DNA from: Schaalia odontolytica
GTDB taxonomy: Bacteria > Actinomycetota > Actinomycetes > Actinomycetales > Actinomycetaceae
Length of the DNA: 64,000 nt
Assembly (NCBI RefSeq): GCF_009730335.1
Contig: NZ_CP046315.1
Location: 1,116,001-1,180,000 of the forward strand
Reading direction: 5' to 3'
Shown here piece by piece: positions 35,299 to 43,664 of the stretch (its first letter is position 1; every line of letters begins with the position of its first letter). The translations under genes were made by a program, and so were the position numbers. The notes under the pieces are model-generated. The model was not told where the DNA came from and did not search any database. It saw only the letters and a list, made by a program, of their open reading frames with translations.

Positions 35299-35312
35299 GT
35301 CGACGGGCGTGC

Positions 35313-35543
35313 TCAGGAGGCGGATCCGACAATCGCAGCGGCCTTGCCCCAGGGGGCGTCGACCTCGACGATGTCGCCGGCACTCAGGTGATGGCCGCGG
35401 CGCGTCTCCACCTCGCCGTTAACGGTCACGTCGCCGGCCTGGATGAGTTCGCGGGCCTGCGCGCCGTCTTCCGCGAGGGATGCGAGCTTGACGAATTGGC
35501 CGAGCTTGATCTCCCCGCGCACGGGGATCGTCGGTGTGCTCAT
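35313..35543 (-). CDS. Small S4-domain RNA-binding protein
   Basis: The 76-residue product is a single S4 domain (VRGEIKLGQFVKLASLAEDGAQARELIQAGDV...), like YbcJ/RlbA-type proteins. It should bind structured RNA; YaaA-like relatives join ribosome assembly or quality control. The start is ATG 35543 behind AAAGGATT. The frame continues upstream to 35687, but that part has no similarity. It converges on dnaE and is divergent from the next gene. Confidence 0.82.
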   Translation of the reverse strand: MSTPTIPVRGEIKLGQFVKLASLAEDGAQARELIQAGDVTVNGEVETRRGHHLSAGDIVEVDAPWGKAAAIVGSAS

Positions 35544-35635
35544 GGTGAATCCTTTCGCTGGTGGAGAGCGCATCACGCGCGAGGGCGTAGATGAACAGTA
35601 TCCTTGGGTAGAGACACACAGTATAAGGAGGAGCG

Positions 35636-36283
35636 GTGAGCGCTCACAACGACGATATTGACGCGGAGTTCCAGTCGCTGGTTGCATCGCTGGGATCGAC
35701 GCCCGCCGCGGGCGATTCTCTGCCGTCCCTCGATCCGGACGACACTCCCGTTGACGAGTCCCTGCACCTGGAGGGTGGTCGCCTGTCGGTTGCTCTCGTG
35801 CTCGCCCCGATTTCTTACCCGGAGGCGCTGCACTCGCTGCTTGCGCTGACGGGTGTGCGCGAGTCGATCGTGCGTCTCAAGCCGTGGACCGCTGTGTGGC
35901 TGCGTGTGGAGACGACTCCGACCGACGAGGAGGAACTCGACACGCTGCTGACCGGCCAGCGTCCGATGCCTGACGCGGTGGATCGTGTCGCCCGGGCTGT
36001 CTCAAACCTGTCGAAGTACGGGGCGGTCGCCCTCATGAGCTGGCTTGTGGAAGGTGACGGCGTGGAGCCGGGTGTCTCGGGTCGTATCTCCGCCCAGCGC
36101 TACGTGGGTGGTGAGCCCGAGGAGACGATTCCCGCGGGTCTGCTGCTGGGTGCGATGCCCGCGGCGACGGAGGACCTCCTGCTGGGACGTACGACGCCCG
36201 CCGACTATAAGGATTCCGTGGCCGCCGACGGCAGCTGCCAGGGCGGCGGCCCCTTCGGTTGGCTGCGACGCAAGCAATCATGA
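35636..36283 (+). CDS. Hypothetical actinobacterial protein
   Basis: The 215-residue soluble product starts at GTG 35636 behind TAAGGAGGAG. I do not recognise a named domain. It has an acidic, Ser/Pro-rich head (about 1-45), then an alpha/beta-looking core (SVALVLAPISYPEALHSLLALTG, then KPWTAVWLRVETT). It ends in a glycine-rich stretch SCQGGGPFGWLRRKQS. It is coupled to the next gene by a 4-base overlap, as is the gene after that, so the three form an operon. Codon use is like its neighbours. Confidence 0.75.
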   Translation: MSAHNDDIDAEFQSLVASLGSTPAAGDSLPSLDPDDTPVDESLHLEGGRLSVALVLAPISYPEALHSLLALTGVRESIVRLKPWTAVWLRVETTPTDEEELDTLLTGQRPMPDAVDRVARAVSNLSKYGAVALMSWLVEGDGVEPGVSGRISAQRYVGGEPEETIPAGLLLGAMPAATEDLLLGRTTPADYKDSVAADGSCQGGGPFGWLRRKQS

Positions 36284-37005
36284 CAATCCTCGAACTGCTG
36301 CCCGCGATCGACGTGACGGGCGGGCAGGCCGTGCGCCTGTCCTCGGGGGTGATCGACGAGGGATCCTGGGGCAGCCCGATCGATGTGGCCCGTTCGTTTG
36401 ACGAGGCCGGGGCTCGCTGGGTGCACCTCGTGGACCTGGACCTGGCGTTTGGTCGCGGCGAGAACTCTGAGCTGCTCGCCCGGGTGATCCGCGAGGTTCC
36501 CGTGCGCGTCGAGCTGTCGGGAGGCATCACGAGCCGAGCGGCCGTCGAGGCCGGGCTCGCGATGGGACCCGAGCGAGTCAACATTGCGACGCAAGCCCTC
36601 GATGACATCGACGCCGTGTGCGAGGCCGTTGATACTTTCGGTGAGCGCATCGCCGTGTGCCTGGACGTGCGCGGCGATAGCCTGGCCGCGCGTGGCGGAA
36701 GCGGCGAGGGCGGCAACGTCTGGGTGGCTCTGCGCGTCCTGAACGAGGCGGGGGTGGCCCGCCTCGTCGTCACAGACGTGACTCGTGATGGTCAGATGAA
36801 CGGTTCCAATCGAGAACTGTTGGCCCGCGTCGCGGACCAGACTCCCGCATGCATCATCGCCTCGGGTGGGGTGAACTCCCTGGCCGACATCGAAGCCCTG
36901 CGTGCCCTCGGCATCGAGGGCGCGATCGTCGGAAAGGCCCTGTACCAGGGCGCATTCACTCTGGCCGACGCGCTGGACGTTGCCGGATACGAGGAACTCT
37001 CATGA
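36280..37005 (+). CDS. priA: PriA/HisA-like phosphoribosyl isomerase
   Basis: PriA is the actinobacterial (beta-alpha)8 isomerase serving both histidine (ProFAR) and tryptophan (PRA) synthesis. The 241-residue product keeps the acid/base aspartates D11 (PAIDV) and D166 (VVTDVTRDG) and both phosphate loops (SGG 80-82; ASGGV). In the specificity loop it reads AARGG at 136-140. R138 matches the PriA loop arginine, but glycine stands where Mycobacterium tuberculosis PriA has Trp145. No other his or trp gene is nearby. Actinomycetaceae PriA homologues are known to be narrowed or degraded where pathways are lost, so activity should not be assumed. The start overlaps the previous gene. Confidence 0.82.
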   Translation: MTILELLPAIDVTGGQAVRLSSGVIDEGSWGSPIDVARSFDEAGARWVHLVDLDLAFGRGENSELLARVIREVPVRVELSGGITSRAAVEAGLAMGPERVNIATQALDDIDAVCEAVDTFGERIAVCLDVRGDSLAARGGSGEGGNVWVALRVLNEAGVARLVVTDVTRDGQMNGSNRELLARVADQTPACIIASGGVNSLADIEALRALGIEGAIVGKALYQGAFTLADALDVAGYEELS

Positions 37006-37769
37006 CTCCCACGCCACCTTCTCTCACCGAGGAACAGAAGAACCGACTGGCGCAGCGCCTGTCGATGATGAGCCACGACCGCGCAGACGTGGGACAGGGG
37101 CTTCCTCGGACCGCCCGGGCGCTCGCGTTGGGGCAGGGGAGCGACGGGGGAGCGGCCCGGCTTGAGGCCCTCGTTGATGCTCTCGTTTTCGAGCGCGTGA
37201 TCGTTCCCATCGACGTTGAGCCCGACCCGCGCGTGACGGGCGTTCACGCTGGGGAAAACGGACACAACCCGATCGACTTCGTGCGCGCTCAGACTCCTGC
37301 TGGAGAGGCACTCGCCATCTATTCTTCGGCGCAGGCGCTGTCCGCTCACCGCCCCGGTGACCGCCCGATGGCCCTGGACTTCCGCACAATCGGGCTCACC
37401 GCCCTCGTGGAGACGGGCGGGCGCATCGTCGTCAACCCGGGTACCGATGCGGTGCTGCTGCCGCGCCCCGCCGTGGCCGCGCTCGCGCAGGGGGATGAGT
37501 GGCTGCCCGCCTGGCGCGACGAGGCTCTGCGCGAGCTCCTGCTCGCCGAGGCCATCGCAGCGTGCCCGGCCATCGTCGATGTTGAGATTGCCTACGCGGG
37601 CGACGGTCTCACGCGCGTCGTCGTGTCCGTGGACCGCGCGTCTTTCGCCCAGGGGGCCGATGCCTCGGCAATAAAAGAAACCCTGTCGGCCGCCCTCAAC
37701 GCCCTGGGAGCGAACCCTCGCCTCATCACCTCAGCCGACCGGGTCGAGATTGCGCCCGTCCTGCGCTGA
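37002..37769 (+). CDS. SseB-like N-terminal domain protein
   Basis: The 255-residue product starts in a 4-base overlap with priA. It carries an SseB N-terminal-type domain, with VFERVIVPIDVEP, AIYSSAQALSAHRP and a C-terminal half ending SADRVEIAPVLR. Such proteins often sit next to hisA or infC in actinobacteria and have no known activity. No signal peptide or membrane helix is visible. Coupling to priA may be positional only. Confidence 0.75.
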   Translation: MTPTPPSLTEEQKNRLAQRLSMMSHDRADVGQGLPRTARALALGQGSDGGAARLEALVDALVFERVIVPIDVEPDPRVTGVHAGENGHNPIDFVRAQTPAGEALAIYSSAQALSAHRPGDRPMALDFRTIGLTALVETGGRIVVNPGTDAVLLPRPAVAALAQGDEWLPAWRDEALRELLLAEAIAACPAIVDVEIAYAGDGLTRVVVSVDRASFAQGADASAIKETLSAALNALGANPRLITSADRVEIAPVLR

Positions 37770-37821
37770 ACAGGCATCGAACGCTCCCAGTAAAGCGTGA
37801 GGCGCGCAATGATTGCTGATC

Positions 37822-37850
37822 TGGCGACCTCTCCTCATTTCTGGTACAGT
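37822..37850 (+). promoter_or_regulatory. Candidate promoter of the infC operon
   Basis: TGGCGA (37822-37827) and TACAGT (37845-37850) are separated by 17 bases. The start would fall near 37857, exactly where the structured leader begins. Confidence 0.5.
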
Positions 37851-37856
37851 TGATAC

Positions 37857-38030
37857 GACCGTCTGGGCGAAAGCCCGGAACGCAAGCGGAGAAATCCCAC
37901 CTGGATACCCGCCTCTCGACAGAGAGGATGCCGCCCATCAGGGGCGCCGCGCAGGGGATCGGGTACGACGGTCAACACCCGTGTGTGTTGACCTATGGAA
38001 GCCTCCGTGCGCGTCGCGTAACGGAGGCTT
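37857..38030 (+). ncRNA. Structured infC leader RNA with transcription attenuator
   Basis: The ~174-base leader contains a GNRA hairpin (37862-37868 with 37873-37879, loop GAAA) and a 6-bp hairpin (37912-37917 with 37922-37927). It also has a 9-bp hairpin (37970-37978 with 37985-37993) and a terminator at its end. A 7-bp helix (37857-37863 with 37967-37973) could close the whole domain. Because some helices share bases, two alternative folds are possible. Leaders of infC-rpmI-rplT operons in other phyla mediate feedback by L20 or IF3. I cannot match this one to a named family. Confidence 0.65.
37999..38030 (+). terminator. Intrinsic terminator (attenuator) ahead of infC
   Basis: A perfect 10-bp stem (37999-38008 with 38021-38030) runs into TTTTCGTTT. 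It lies 39 bases before the infC start and after the promoter, so it should stop transcription within the leader unless relieved. Confidence 0.85.
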
Positions 38031-38069
38031 TTCGTTTCGCGCATAAGGATTCTGTGGAAGGAGCCGCTC

Positions 38070-38708
38070 ATCAGCGAGACTCGCATCAATGAGCGTATTC
38101 GAGTCTCCGAGGTTCGCCTCGTGGGACCCGGAGGTGAACAGGTCGGCGTCGTCCGAGTTGAGGACGCGCTGCGTCTGGCCGAAGAGGCCGGGCTCGACCT
38201 GGTTGAGGTTGCGCCGAACGCCAAGCCGCCCGTCGCAAAGCTCATGGATTACGGCAAGTACAAGTACGAAGCCGCCCAGAAGGCCCGCGATGCTCGCCGC
38301 AACCAGGCGAACACGCAGCTGAAGGAAATCCGCTTCCGACTGAAGATCGACGATCACGACTTCGGCGTCAAGAAGGGCCACGTTGAGCGCTTCCTGTCCG
38401 CCGGCGACAAGGTCAAGGTCATGATCATGTTCCGCGGTCGAGAGCAGTCTCGCCCCGAGGCTGGCGTTCGCCTCCTGCAGCGCCTCGCCGAGGAGATTGG
38501 TGACCTTGCCACCGTCGAGTCGATGCCCCGTCAGGACGGGCGCAACATGACGATGGTGCTGGCCCCCACCAAGCGCAAGGCTGACGCCCTGACTGAGCAG
38601 CGCAAGCGCCGCGAGGCCGAGCGCGCTGAGCGCCGGGGCAAGCGCGCGGAGCGCGCCAGCAAGGACCAGGCCCGAGTGGCAGCCGACAAGGCTGACGAAC
38701 AGGACTGA
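38070..38708 (+). CDS. infC: Translation initiation factor IF-3 (AUC start)
   Basis: IF-3 binds the 30S subunit and checks start codons. No ATG, GTG or TTG in this frame covers the conserved N-terminus; the first such codon (GTG 38121) would remove it. Reading from ATC 38070 gives [19 protein letters not shown], the family start, and AAGGAG (38058-38063) sits six bases before it. A rare AUU or AUC start is the known basis of IF-3 self-control. The 212-residue product has both domains (linker near [12 protein letters not shown]) and a charged C-terminal tail of ~35 residues beyond MVLAPTKRK. Confidence 0.92.
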   Translation: MSETRINERIRVSEVRLVGPGGEQVGVVRVEDALRLAEEAGLDLVEVAPNAKPPVAKLMDYGKYKYEAAQKARDARRNQANTQLKEIRFRLKIDDHDFGVKKGHVERFLSAGDKVKVMIMFRGREQSRPEAGVRLLQRLAEEIGDLATVESMPRQDGRNMTMVLAPTKRKADALTEQRKRREAERAERRGKRAERASKDQARVAADKADEQD

Positions 38709-38744
38709 CGGCGATACCCATCGCCTCACAACGAAGGAATAGAA

Positions 38745-38939
38745 ATGCCGAAGAACAAGACTCATTCCGGTGCTAAGAAGCGCTTCCGCACGACCGGCTC
38801 GGGCAAGATCATGCGCGAGCAGGCCGGCGCCCGCCACCTGCTGGAGCACAAGTCCAGCCGTAAGACCCGCCGTCTGGCGACCGACCAGGTCCTGGAGACC
38901 GCTGACGTCAAGCGCGTCAAGCGCATGCTGGGCATCTGA
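38745..38939 (+). CDS. rpmI: Ribosomal protein bL35
   Basis: The 64-residue basic protein reads [20 protein letters not shown] at its start, with the [14 protein letters not shown] core of L35, part of the 50S subunit. ATG 38745 follows GAAGGAAT. It lies between infC and rplT, the universal order, and shares the infC leader control. Confidence 0.97.
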   Translation: MPKNKTHSGAKKRFRTTGSGKIMREQAGARHLLEHKSSRKTRRLATDQVLETADVKRVKRMLGI

Positions 38940-38966
38940 GCTCGAGTAAGAGGAGAACAGTAGAAA

Positions 38967-39347
38967 ATGGCACGTGTTAAGCGTTCTGTCAACGCCAAGA
39001 AGAAGCGTCGTACCGTACTCGAGCAGGCCTCCGGCTACCGTGGCCAGCGCTCGCGCATGTACCGCAAGGCCAAGGAGCAGGTCACTCACTCCTTCGTCTA
39101 CTCCTACCGCGACCGCAAGGCCAAGAAGGGTGACTTCCGTCGTCTGTGGATCCAGCGCATCAACGCTGCTTCCCGCGCCCAGGGCCTGACCTACAACCGC
39201 CTCATCCAGGGCCTGAACCTGGCTGGTGTCGAGGTCGACCGTCGCATGCTGGCCGAGCTGGCAGTGGGCGACATCAACGCGTTCAACGCCCTGGTGAAGG
39301 TCGCCAAGGACGCGCTGCCCGCCGACATCAACGCGCCCAAGGCCTGA
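38967..39347 (+). CDS. rplT: Ribosomal protein bL20
   Basis: The 126-residue product begins [20 protein letters not shown] and has the long basic N-terminal extension and the globular domain [21 protein letters not shown]20 is an early 50S assembly protein and in several bacteria represses its own operon by binding the leader. AGAGGAGA precedes ATG 38967. Confidence 0.97.
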   Translation: MARVKRSVNAKKKRRTVLEQASGYRGQRSRMYRKAKEQVTHSFVYSYRDRKAKKGDFRRLWIQRINAASRAQGLTYNRLIQGLNLAGVEVDRRMLAELAVGDINAFNALVKVAKDALPADINAPKA

Positions 39348-39350
39348 TAG

Positions 39351-40199
39351 GTGAGCTTTTCCGCCGAGCGCCTGACGGTCCTCGATAATCCCCGCGCCGA
39401 TCGCGTGCGCAGGGTGTCGGGTCTGGTCGGGCGCTCGGCGCGTTCGCGTTCGGGCCTCATGCTCGTTGAGGGGCCTCAGGCCGTGCGTGAACTTGCCGCG
39501 CACCGACCGGATGCGGTGCGCGACGTGTACGTGAGGGAGGACGCGTGGGAGACGCACGCGGACGTCGTGGACGTGGCCCGGCGCGCGACGCGCTGGGTGC
39601 ACCCGGTGACCGCCGAGGTGTCTGCGGCCCTGTCGGGGGACTCACAGGGCATCTGCGCAGTCGCCTCCCTGGATGCGCTGTCGCGTGAACTACCGGAGCC
39701 GAGTGTTGGCGAAACGATCGTCGTGCTCGCTCAGGGGCGCGACCCCGGCAACGTTGGCACGATCATTCGCACGGCCGACGCATTCGGTGCGGTCGGTGTC
39801 GTGGCCGTCGCGGGCACGGTAGATGCCGCGAGCCCGAAGGTTGTGCGCTCGAGCGCTGGCTCCGTCTTCCACATTCCCGTGTGCGTGGTCCCTTCCTTTG
39901 CTGACGCCCGCGCACTGATTCACGGCCGCAGTGCGGCCCTGCTGGGTACCAGCGGCGGCGCCGCTTCGATCAGCCTCTCCGATCTCCTCGTGCAGGGAGT
40001 GTCGGCCCGCTCGCGCCTGTCCCAGTCGCACGCGTGGGTGTTCGGCAACGAGGCACGCGGCCTGTCGGGCGACGAGATGCGCCTGTGCGATGGGCTCGTG
40101 TCTATCCCGATGACGGGTGATGCTGAATCTCTGAACGTGGCCAGCGCGGCCGCGACCTGCCTCTTTGCCTCCCAGACCGTGCGAGGCGTCGAAAACTGA
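39351..40199 (+). CDS. TrmH-family (SPOUT) RNA 2'-O-methyltransferase
   Basis: The 282-residue product has an N-terminal substrate-binding domain (to about 100) and a SPOUT knot with motif 1 LAQGRDPGNVGTIIRTADA, motif 2 FGNEARGLSGDEM and motif 3 IPMTGDAESLNVASAAA. It is expected to methylate a ribose in 23S rRNA or tRNA; the target cannot be read. GTG 39351 starts three bases after rplT, so it is transcribed with the ribosomal genes. Confidence 0.88.
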   Translation: MSFSAERLTVLDNPRADRVRRVSGLVGRSARSRSGLMLVEGPQAVRELAAHRPDAVRDVYVREDAWETHADVVDVARRATRWVHPVTAEVSAALSGDSQGICAVASLDALSRELPEPSVGETIVVLAQGRDPGNVGTIIRTADAFGAVGVVAVAGTVDAASPKVVRSSAGSVFHIPVCVVPSFADARALIHGRSAALLGTSGGAASISLSDLLVQGVSARSRLSQSHAWVFGNEARGLSGDEMRLCDGLVSIPMTGDAESLNVASAAATCLFASQTVRGVEN

Positions 40200-40245
40200 G
40201 GTGCCTTCGCGGCGCGGTGCTGCGCCCGCGACTAGTCTGGTTCCT

Positions 40246-41241
40246 ATGAAGTTAGCTGAGCTGTCCGAGGCACAGTTGGTGTCTCATTTCCGCGAGTCTT
40301 TCCCGCGCGGCGAGCGCACGATGATCGGCATTGGCGACGACTGTGCCCAGGTCGCGGCTCCCGAAGGATCGTTCATCGTGACGACGGACGTCATGGTGGA
40401 GGACCAGCATTTCCACCTGTCGTGGTCGACCGGTTACGAGGTCGGTGCCCGCGTTGCCGCTCAAAACCTCGCGGATATCGATGCGATGGGAGGACGTCCC
40501 TCGGCGCTCGTTGCCTCGGTGGTGGCGCCGCGCGACATGGACTCGGACGTTTTCCTGGATGTTGTCCGAGGCCTGGGGGACCGCGCGCGCGAGGTTGGAG
40601 CCGGTGTGGTCGGTGGAGATCTGAGTGCGGGGGAGAAGCTCGTCATTTCGATCACGGCCTTCGGCTATTGCCCGGGCCCGGTGGTGCGCCGTGACGGCGC
40701 GCGCCCCGGAGATGTCGTCGCGGTCAGCGGCACCCTCGGGTACTCCTACGCCGGCCTCGATCTCCTGGAAGGTGGGTACGTCGATCCCTCCTCGCGAGGA
40801 GTTGAGCAGCTGGGCGAGCTGGCGCCCTTCATTGAGACGTACCGTGCGCCGAGGCCTCCGCTGGGCTCCGGCGTGGCCGCTGCGGCTGCGGGCGCTCGCG
40901 CCATGATGGACCTGTCGGATGGGCCAGCGACGGATGCAGGGCGCATCGCTCAGGCCTCGGGCGTTGTCGTCGAGTTCAATCGAGATGCCATCGAGGCGGA
41001 GGCGAGCCAGCTGGCTCCCGCCGCCCGCGTCTGCGCGGTCGATCCCGTGCGGTGGGTCCTGCAAGGGGGAGAGGAACACGGAATGATCGCCGTTTTTCCG
41101 CCGGATGCACTGCTGCCCGACGGCTTCCGCGTTGTCGGCGGGGTGCGAGCGTGCCGGCCAGATGAGGAACCGCAGGCGATGATGGATGGGGCGGTCCTGC
41201 GCGGGGCGTGGGATCATTTCTCGGCAGATTCCGTAGACTAG
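40246..41241 (+). CDS. thiL: Thiamine-monophosphate kinase
   Basis: ThiL phosphorylates thiamine monophosphate to the active diphosphate. The 331-residue product shows the metal-binding IGIGDDCAQV (about 26-35), TTDVMVEDQHFHLSW, NLADIDAMGGRP and the GGDLS segment, all typical of the PurM-like ThiL fold. ATG 40246 lies seven bases after a possible -10 TAGTCT (40233-40238) with no ribosome site, so it may be leaderless. No other thiamine gene is in the window. Confidence 0.92.
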   Translation: MKLAELSEAQLVSHFRESFPRGERTMIGIGDDCAQVAAPEGSFIVTTDVMVEDQHFHLSWSTGYEVGARVAAQNLADIDAMGGRPSALVASVVAPRDMDSDVFLDVVRGLGDRAREVGAGVVGGDLSAGEKLVISITAFGYCPGPVVRRDGARPGDVVAVSGTLGYSYAGLDLLEGGYVDPSSRGVEQLGELAPFIETYRAPRPPLGSGVAAAAAGARAMMDLSDGPATDAGRIAQASGVVVEFNRDAIEAEASQLAPAARVCAVDPVRWVLQGGEEHGMIAVFPPDALLPDGFRVVGGVRACRPDEEPQAMMDGAVLRGAWDHFSADSVD

Positions 41242-41321
41242 TGTGATGTGGGCCGCTGGAGTCTTTGTTGATAGATGGGGAAGTGAAGCGGCGTGACGAC
41301 CAACGATTGGAGTACATCAGG

Positions 41322-41513
41322 ATGACCGCGTTGACTGAGGGCACCCCGGCCTCGTCTCGACCGATGTCGCGCGTGGCGCGCAAGCTCGCGGAGTCGTCGG
41401 AGGAGATTCCGGCGACCGCCGGACTGTCCTTGCCCGCGCTGCAGGGTGACGCCTGCGTTCCGCCGACGAAGGCCCTGCCCGTCGTCGATGCGCAGACTGA
41501 CGTTGACGCCTGA
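41322..41513 (+). CDS. Small hypothetical protein
   Basis: A 63-codon frame from ATG 41322 with strongly GC-biased third positions, as in real genes here, but a poor ribosome site (CAGGATG). The peptide (MTALTEGTPASSRPMSRVAR...) is hydrophilic, with no signal peptide or membrane helix, and I recognise no family. It lies between thiL and a membrane-protein gene, 34 bases before the next start. Confidence 0.45.
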   Translation: MTALTEGTPASSRPMSRVARKLAESSEEIPATAGLSLPALQGDACVPPTKALPVVDAQTDVDA

Positions 41514-41547
41514 CGTCGGTCAGCGTCTTGCCTCACTGGGAGGCAGT

Positions 41548-42270
41548 ATGTGGGCACGTCGTGTGGGAGTCGAAGGGACGCCCGTCGGAGGGTGGTCGTC
41601 GGCTCCGCCGCCCGTGATTACGCAACAACAAGGCAAGGCTGATGCCAAGGTTCGAGTAATTGCCGCCATCATCATCGGCGTGATCGTGTTCGGCATCGTT
41701 TACCTGGTGGATATGCCTCGGGCGAATCCCAAGGATGCTGTGCGCCAATACCTGACGTACCTTGCCGACGCCGACGCCGAGTCGGCGCTCGGGATGCAGA
41801 CGATGACGCTATCCGACCGCGAGAAGCGCTTCCTGACGAACGACGTGCTGTGCGCGTCCGACTCCCGTATCGTCGTCGAATCGGTGGAGGGTAAGACCGG
41901 CAGGTGGCGCGTCGGAGAATTCGCGAGGGTCGAGGCAACGATGAGCGTGAATGGCGAACGCGTGACGCACGAATTCCTCGTCTATCATAGGAAACCGACG
42001 AAGGACAATCTCGCGGAATGGTACCTGAGCGATGGCCTCTTGGTGCGCGTGGCGGTGACGGGCAACGGGGTTCCCGGTTTTTCCGTACGTGGCGATTCCG
42101 CCGGCGTCGAGCCACTGTCGAAGAGCTGGCAGGAGTACTACTTCTTCCCCGGCGTTTATACCCTGACGCCTGAGGGCCGGAGCGACGGAGGCACTGTGGA
42201 TTCTCAGACGGTCGTCGTTGTCGACGGAAGCGGTACAGCTGCCACCGAGAACACGACGGTTCGCTTCTAG
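41548..42270 (+). CDS. Membrane-anchored protein of unknown function, short paralogue
   Basis: From ATG 41548 (GGGAGG at 41538-41543) the product has 240 residues: a short cytoplasmic head, one membrane helix (about 38-58, VIAAIIIGVIVFGIVYLVDM) and an extracytoplasmic part. It is a paralogue of the next gene: AVRQYLTYLADADAESAL matches QVRQYLDLLADGKASAAT, and FFPGVYTLTPEG matches LYPGVYTFTPEE. It ends just after that motif, so it lacks the last ~115 residues of its partner. The repeated folds resemble membrane-anchored TcaA-type proteins, but that likeness is weak. Function unknown. Confidence 0.7.
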   Translation: MWARRVGVEGTPVGGWSSAPPPVITQQQGKADAKVRVIAAIIIGVIVFGIVYLVDMPRANPKDAVRQYLTYLADADAESALGMQTMTLSDREKRFLTNDVLCASDSRIVVESVEGKTGRWRVGEFARVEATMSVNGERVTHEFLVYHRKPTKDNLAEWYLSDGLLVRVAVTGNGVPGFSVRGDSAGVEPLSKSWQEYYFFPGVYTLTPEGRSDGGTVDSQTVVVVDGSGTAATENTTVRF

Positions 42271-42329
42271 TGCTCTCCGATAGCCTGTGCGGCGCGAGCG
42301 TCCAGCATATGGCGGCCGCAATTGTTTAT

Positions 42330-42358
42330 TTGATGAAGAAAATACCGTGTGAGAAAAT
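42330..42358 (+). promoter_or_regulatory. Candidate promoter of the long paralogue
   Basis: TTGATG (42330-42335) and GAAAAT (42353-42358) are 17 bases apart in a markedly AT-rich patch of the 169-base gap between the paralogues. Confidence 0.4.
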
Positions 42359-42439
42359 TTAGCGGTTTCGGTGTGGCCAACCTCGTCAGCGGCACCGCAG
42401 CGCCTGCCCATCGGCGCGCACAACAGTGAGGATTGAGAG

Positions 42440-43597
42440 ATGTCTGAGCAGCACTACGATGCGAATCAGGGTGCGGTGCCCCCGCCCCCGGCCCCTTCCC
42501 AGAGCCCGACGCCTCCGCCCCCTCCGAGCCCCCAGAATGTGGTTGCTCCGGCTGTTGCAGTCCCGCAGGCGGGCGTGACCTTTACGCCGATGTCGGAGAA
42601 GAGCCGCCGTCGCATCAAGCGCATCGTCGTGGGTGTTGTGGCCCTTGTTGTGCTCGGGGTTGTCGCAACCGTCGCCTTGGCGATCGCCAACTGGACGCGC
42701 ACCCCCGAGGCGCAGGTTCGCCAGTATCTTGATCTGCTCGCGGACGGCAAGGCCAGCGCTGCGACGGCGATGGTTGATCCGGGGCTGCCCAACGATCAGC
42801 GCGGTTTCCTCTCCGACGAGGTCATGGCCTCGTCGAGCGCCCGCATCGAGGTTGAGGACGTGACCGTGGACGATGCGGAGCACTCGAAGGAACGGGTGGT
42901 GACGGCGACGATGCGCCTCGACGGCGAACGCTTCACCCGTTCGTTCCGCGTCAGTGAAGCGAAGAAGACCTTTGGTCTGCTGAAGAACTGGAAGATCCAG
43001 GATGCGATGGTCTCTCGTGTGGATGTGCGGGCAGACAATGTCACGCACTTCTCGATCGGCGGCGAAAAGATGTCGGTCGCGACGTTGAAGGAAGCCCCGA
43101 GTAGCTCCATCGTGCTCTACCCGGGCGTCTACACGTTCACCCCGGAGGAGACGGGTGAGTACATCGACGCTGCCCCCAAGACCATTTCGGTCAAGGCGGC
43201 AACGGGTTACGACAGCTCCTACTACGGTGGAACGGTCGAGCTGAAGGGCACTTACAACGACAAGATGGCTGCCGCCGCGCTCGAGGCTGCGGCTGCGCTC
43301 ACGAACTCGTGCGCGACCGTCCCGGGCAACATCGACACGGCATGCCCGAGCGCGGTTCAGTCCCGGACCCTGGCCCTGCTGCAGGTCAAGACGATGCCCA
43401 CGGCCATGAAGGCGACGACGGATGAAGGCGGTGTCTATACCGGCGAGGCAACGTTCACGATCCAGGGCATGGAGAGCTGGGAGAAACAGCATGACGTGAC
43501 GTCCCGGGTGACGGCGACCGTGAAGACCGACAAGGATGGCAAGCTCGAGTTGGATGCTTCGGGCGAGCCGCAGTTCGAGGTTCGATTCGCCTACTAA
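42440..43597 (+). CDS. Membrane-anchored protein of unknown function, long paralogue
   Basis: The 385-residue product has a Pro-rich cytoplasmic head (about 10-40, runs of PPPPP), one membrane helix (about 60-84) and a ~300-residue extracytoplasmic region of beta-rich modules. Module 1 (about 93-250) is shared with the preceding gene; the last ~115 residues are unique to this copy and contain two cysteines (C290, C301 region) that may form a disulphide. The arrangement (disordered head, helix, repeated outer modules) is common in actinobacterial envelope proteins. No enzyme motif is visible. Confidence 0.75.
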   Translation: MSEQHYDANQGAVPPPPAPSQSPTPPPPPSPQNVVAPAVAVPQAGVTFTPMSEKSRRRIKRIVVGVVALVVLGVVATVALAIANWTRTPEAQVRQYLDLLADGKASAATAMVDPGLPNDQRGFLSDEVMASSSARIEVEDVTVDDAEHSKERVVTATMRLDGERFTRSFRVSEAKKTFGLLKNWKIQDAMVSRVDVRADNVTHFSIGGEKMSVATLKEAPSSSIVLYPGVYTFTPEETGEYIDAAPKTISVKAATGYDSSYYGGTVELKGTYNDKMAAAALEAAAALTNSCATVPGNIDTACPSAVQSRTLALLQVKTMPTAMKATTDEGGVYTGEATFTIQGMESWEKQHDVTSRVTATVKTDKDGKLELDASGEPQFEVRFAY

Positions 43598-43620
43598 GGC
43601 CTCGAATCACGCCATTGATG

Positions 43621-43664
43621 CACCGGGTATACGGACTCGACGAAAGAAGTTCACATACCCGGTG
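43621..43664. promoter_or_regulatory. Inverted repeat overlapping the tetR promoter (candidate operator)
   Basis: CACCGGGTAT (43621-43630) and ATACCCGGTG (43655-43664) are perfect 10-bp inverted repeats 24 bases apart. The right arm lies where the -35 of TATGAT (43685-43690) would be, so the regulator itself may bind here. It could also fold as a weak terminator for the upstream gene. Confidence 0.5.

Noticed and set aside
37813-38046. A 77-codon frame inside the infC leader.
   Set aside because: It crosses the promoter, hairpins and terminator and has no ribosome site.
38121-38708. GTG 38121 as the infC start.
   Set aside because: It removes the conserved N-terminus. The ribosome site fits ATC 38070.
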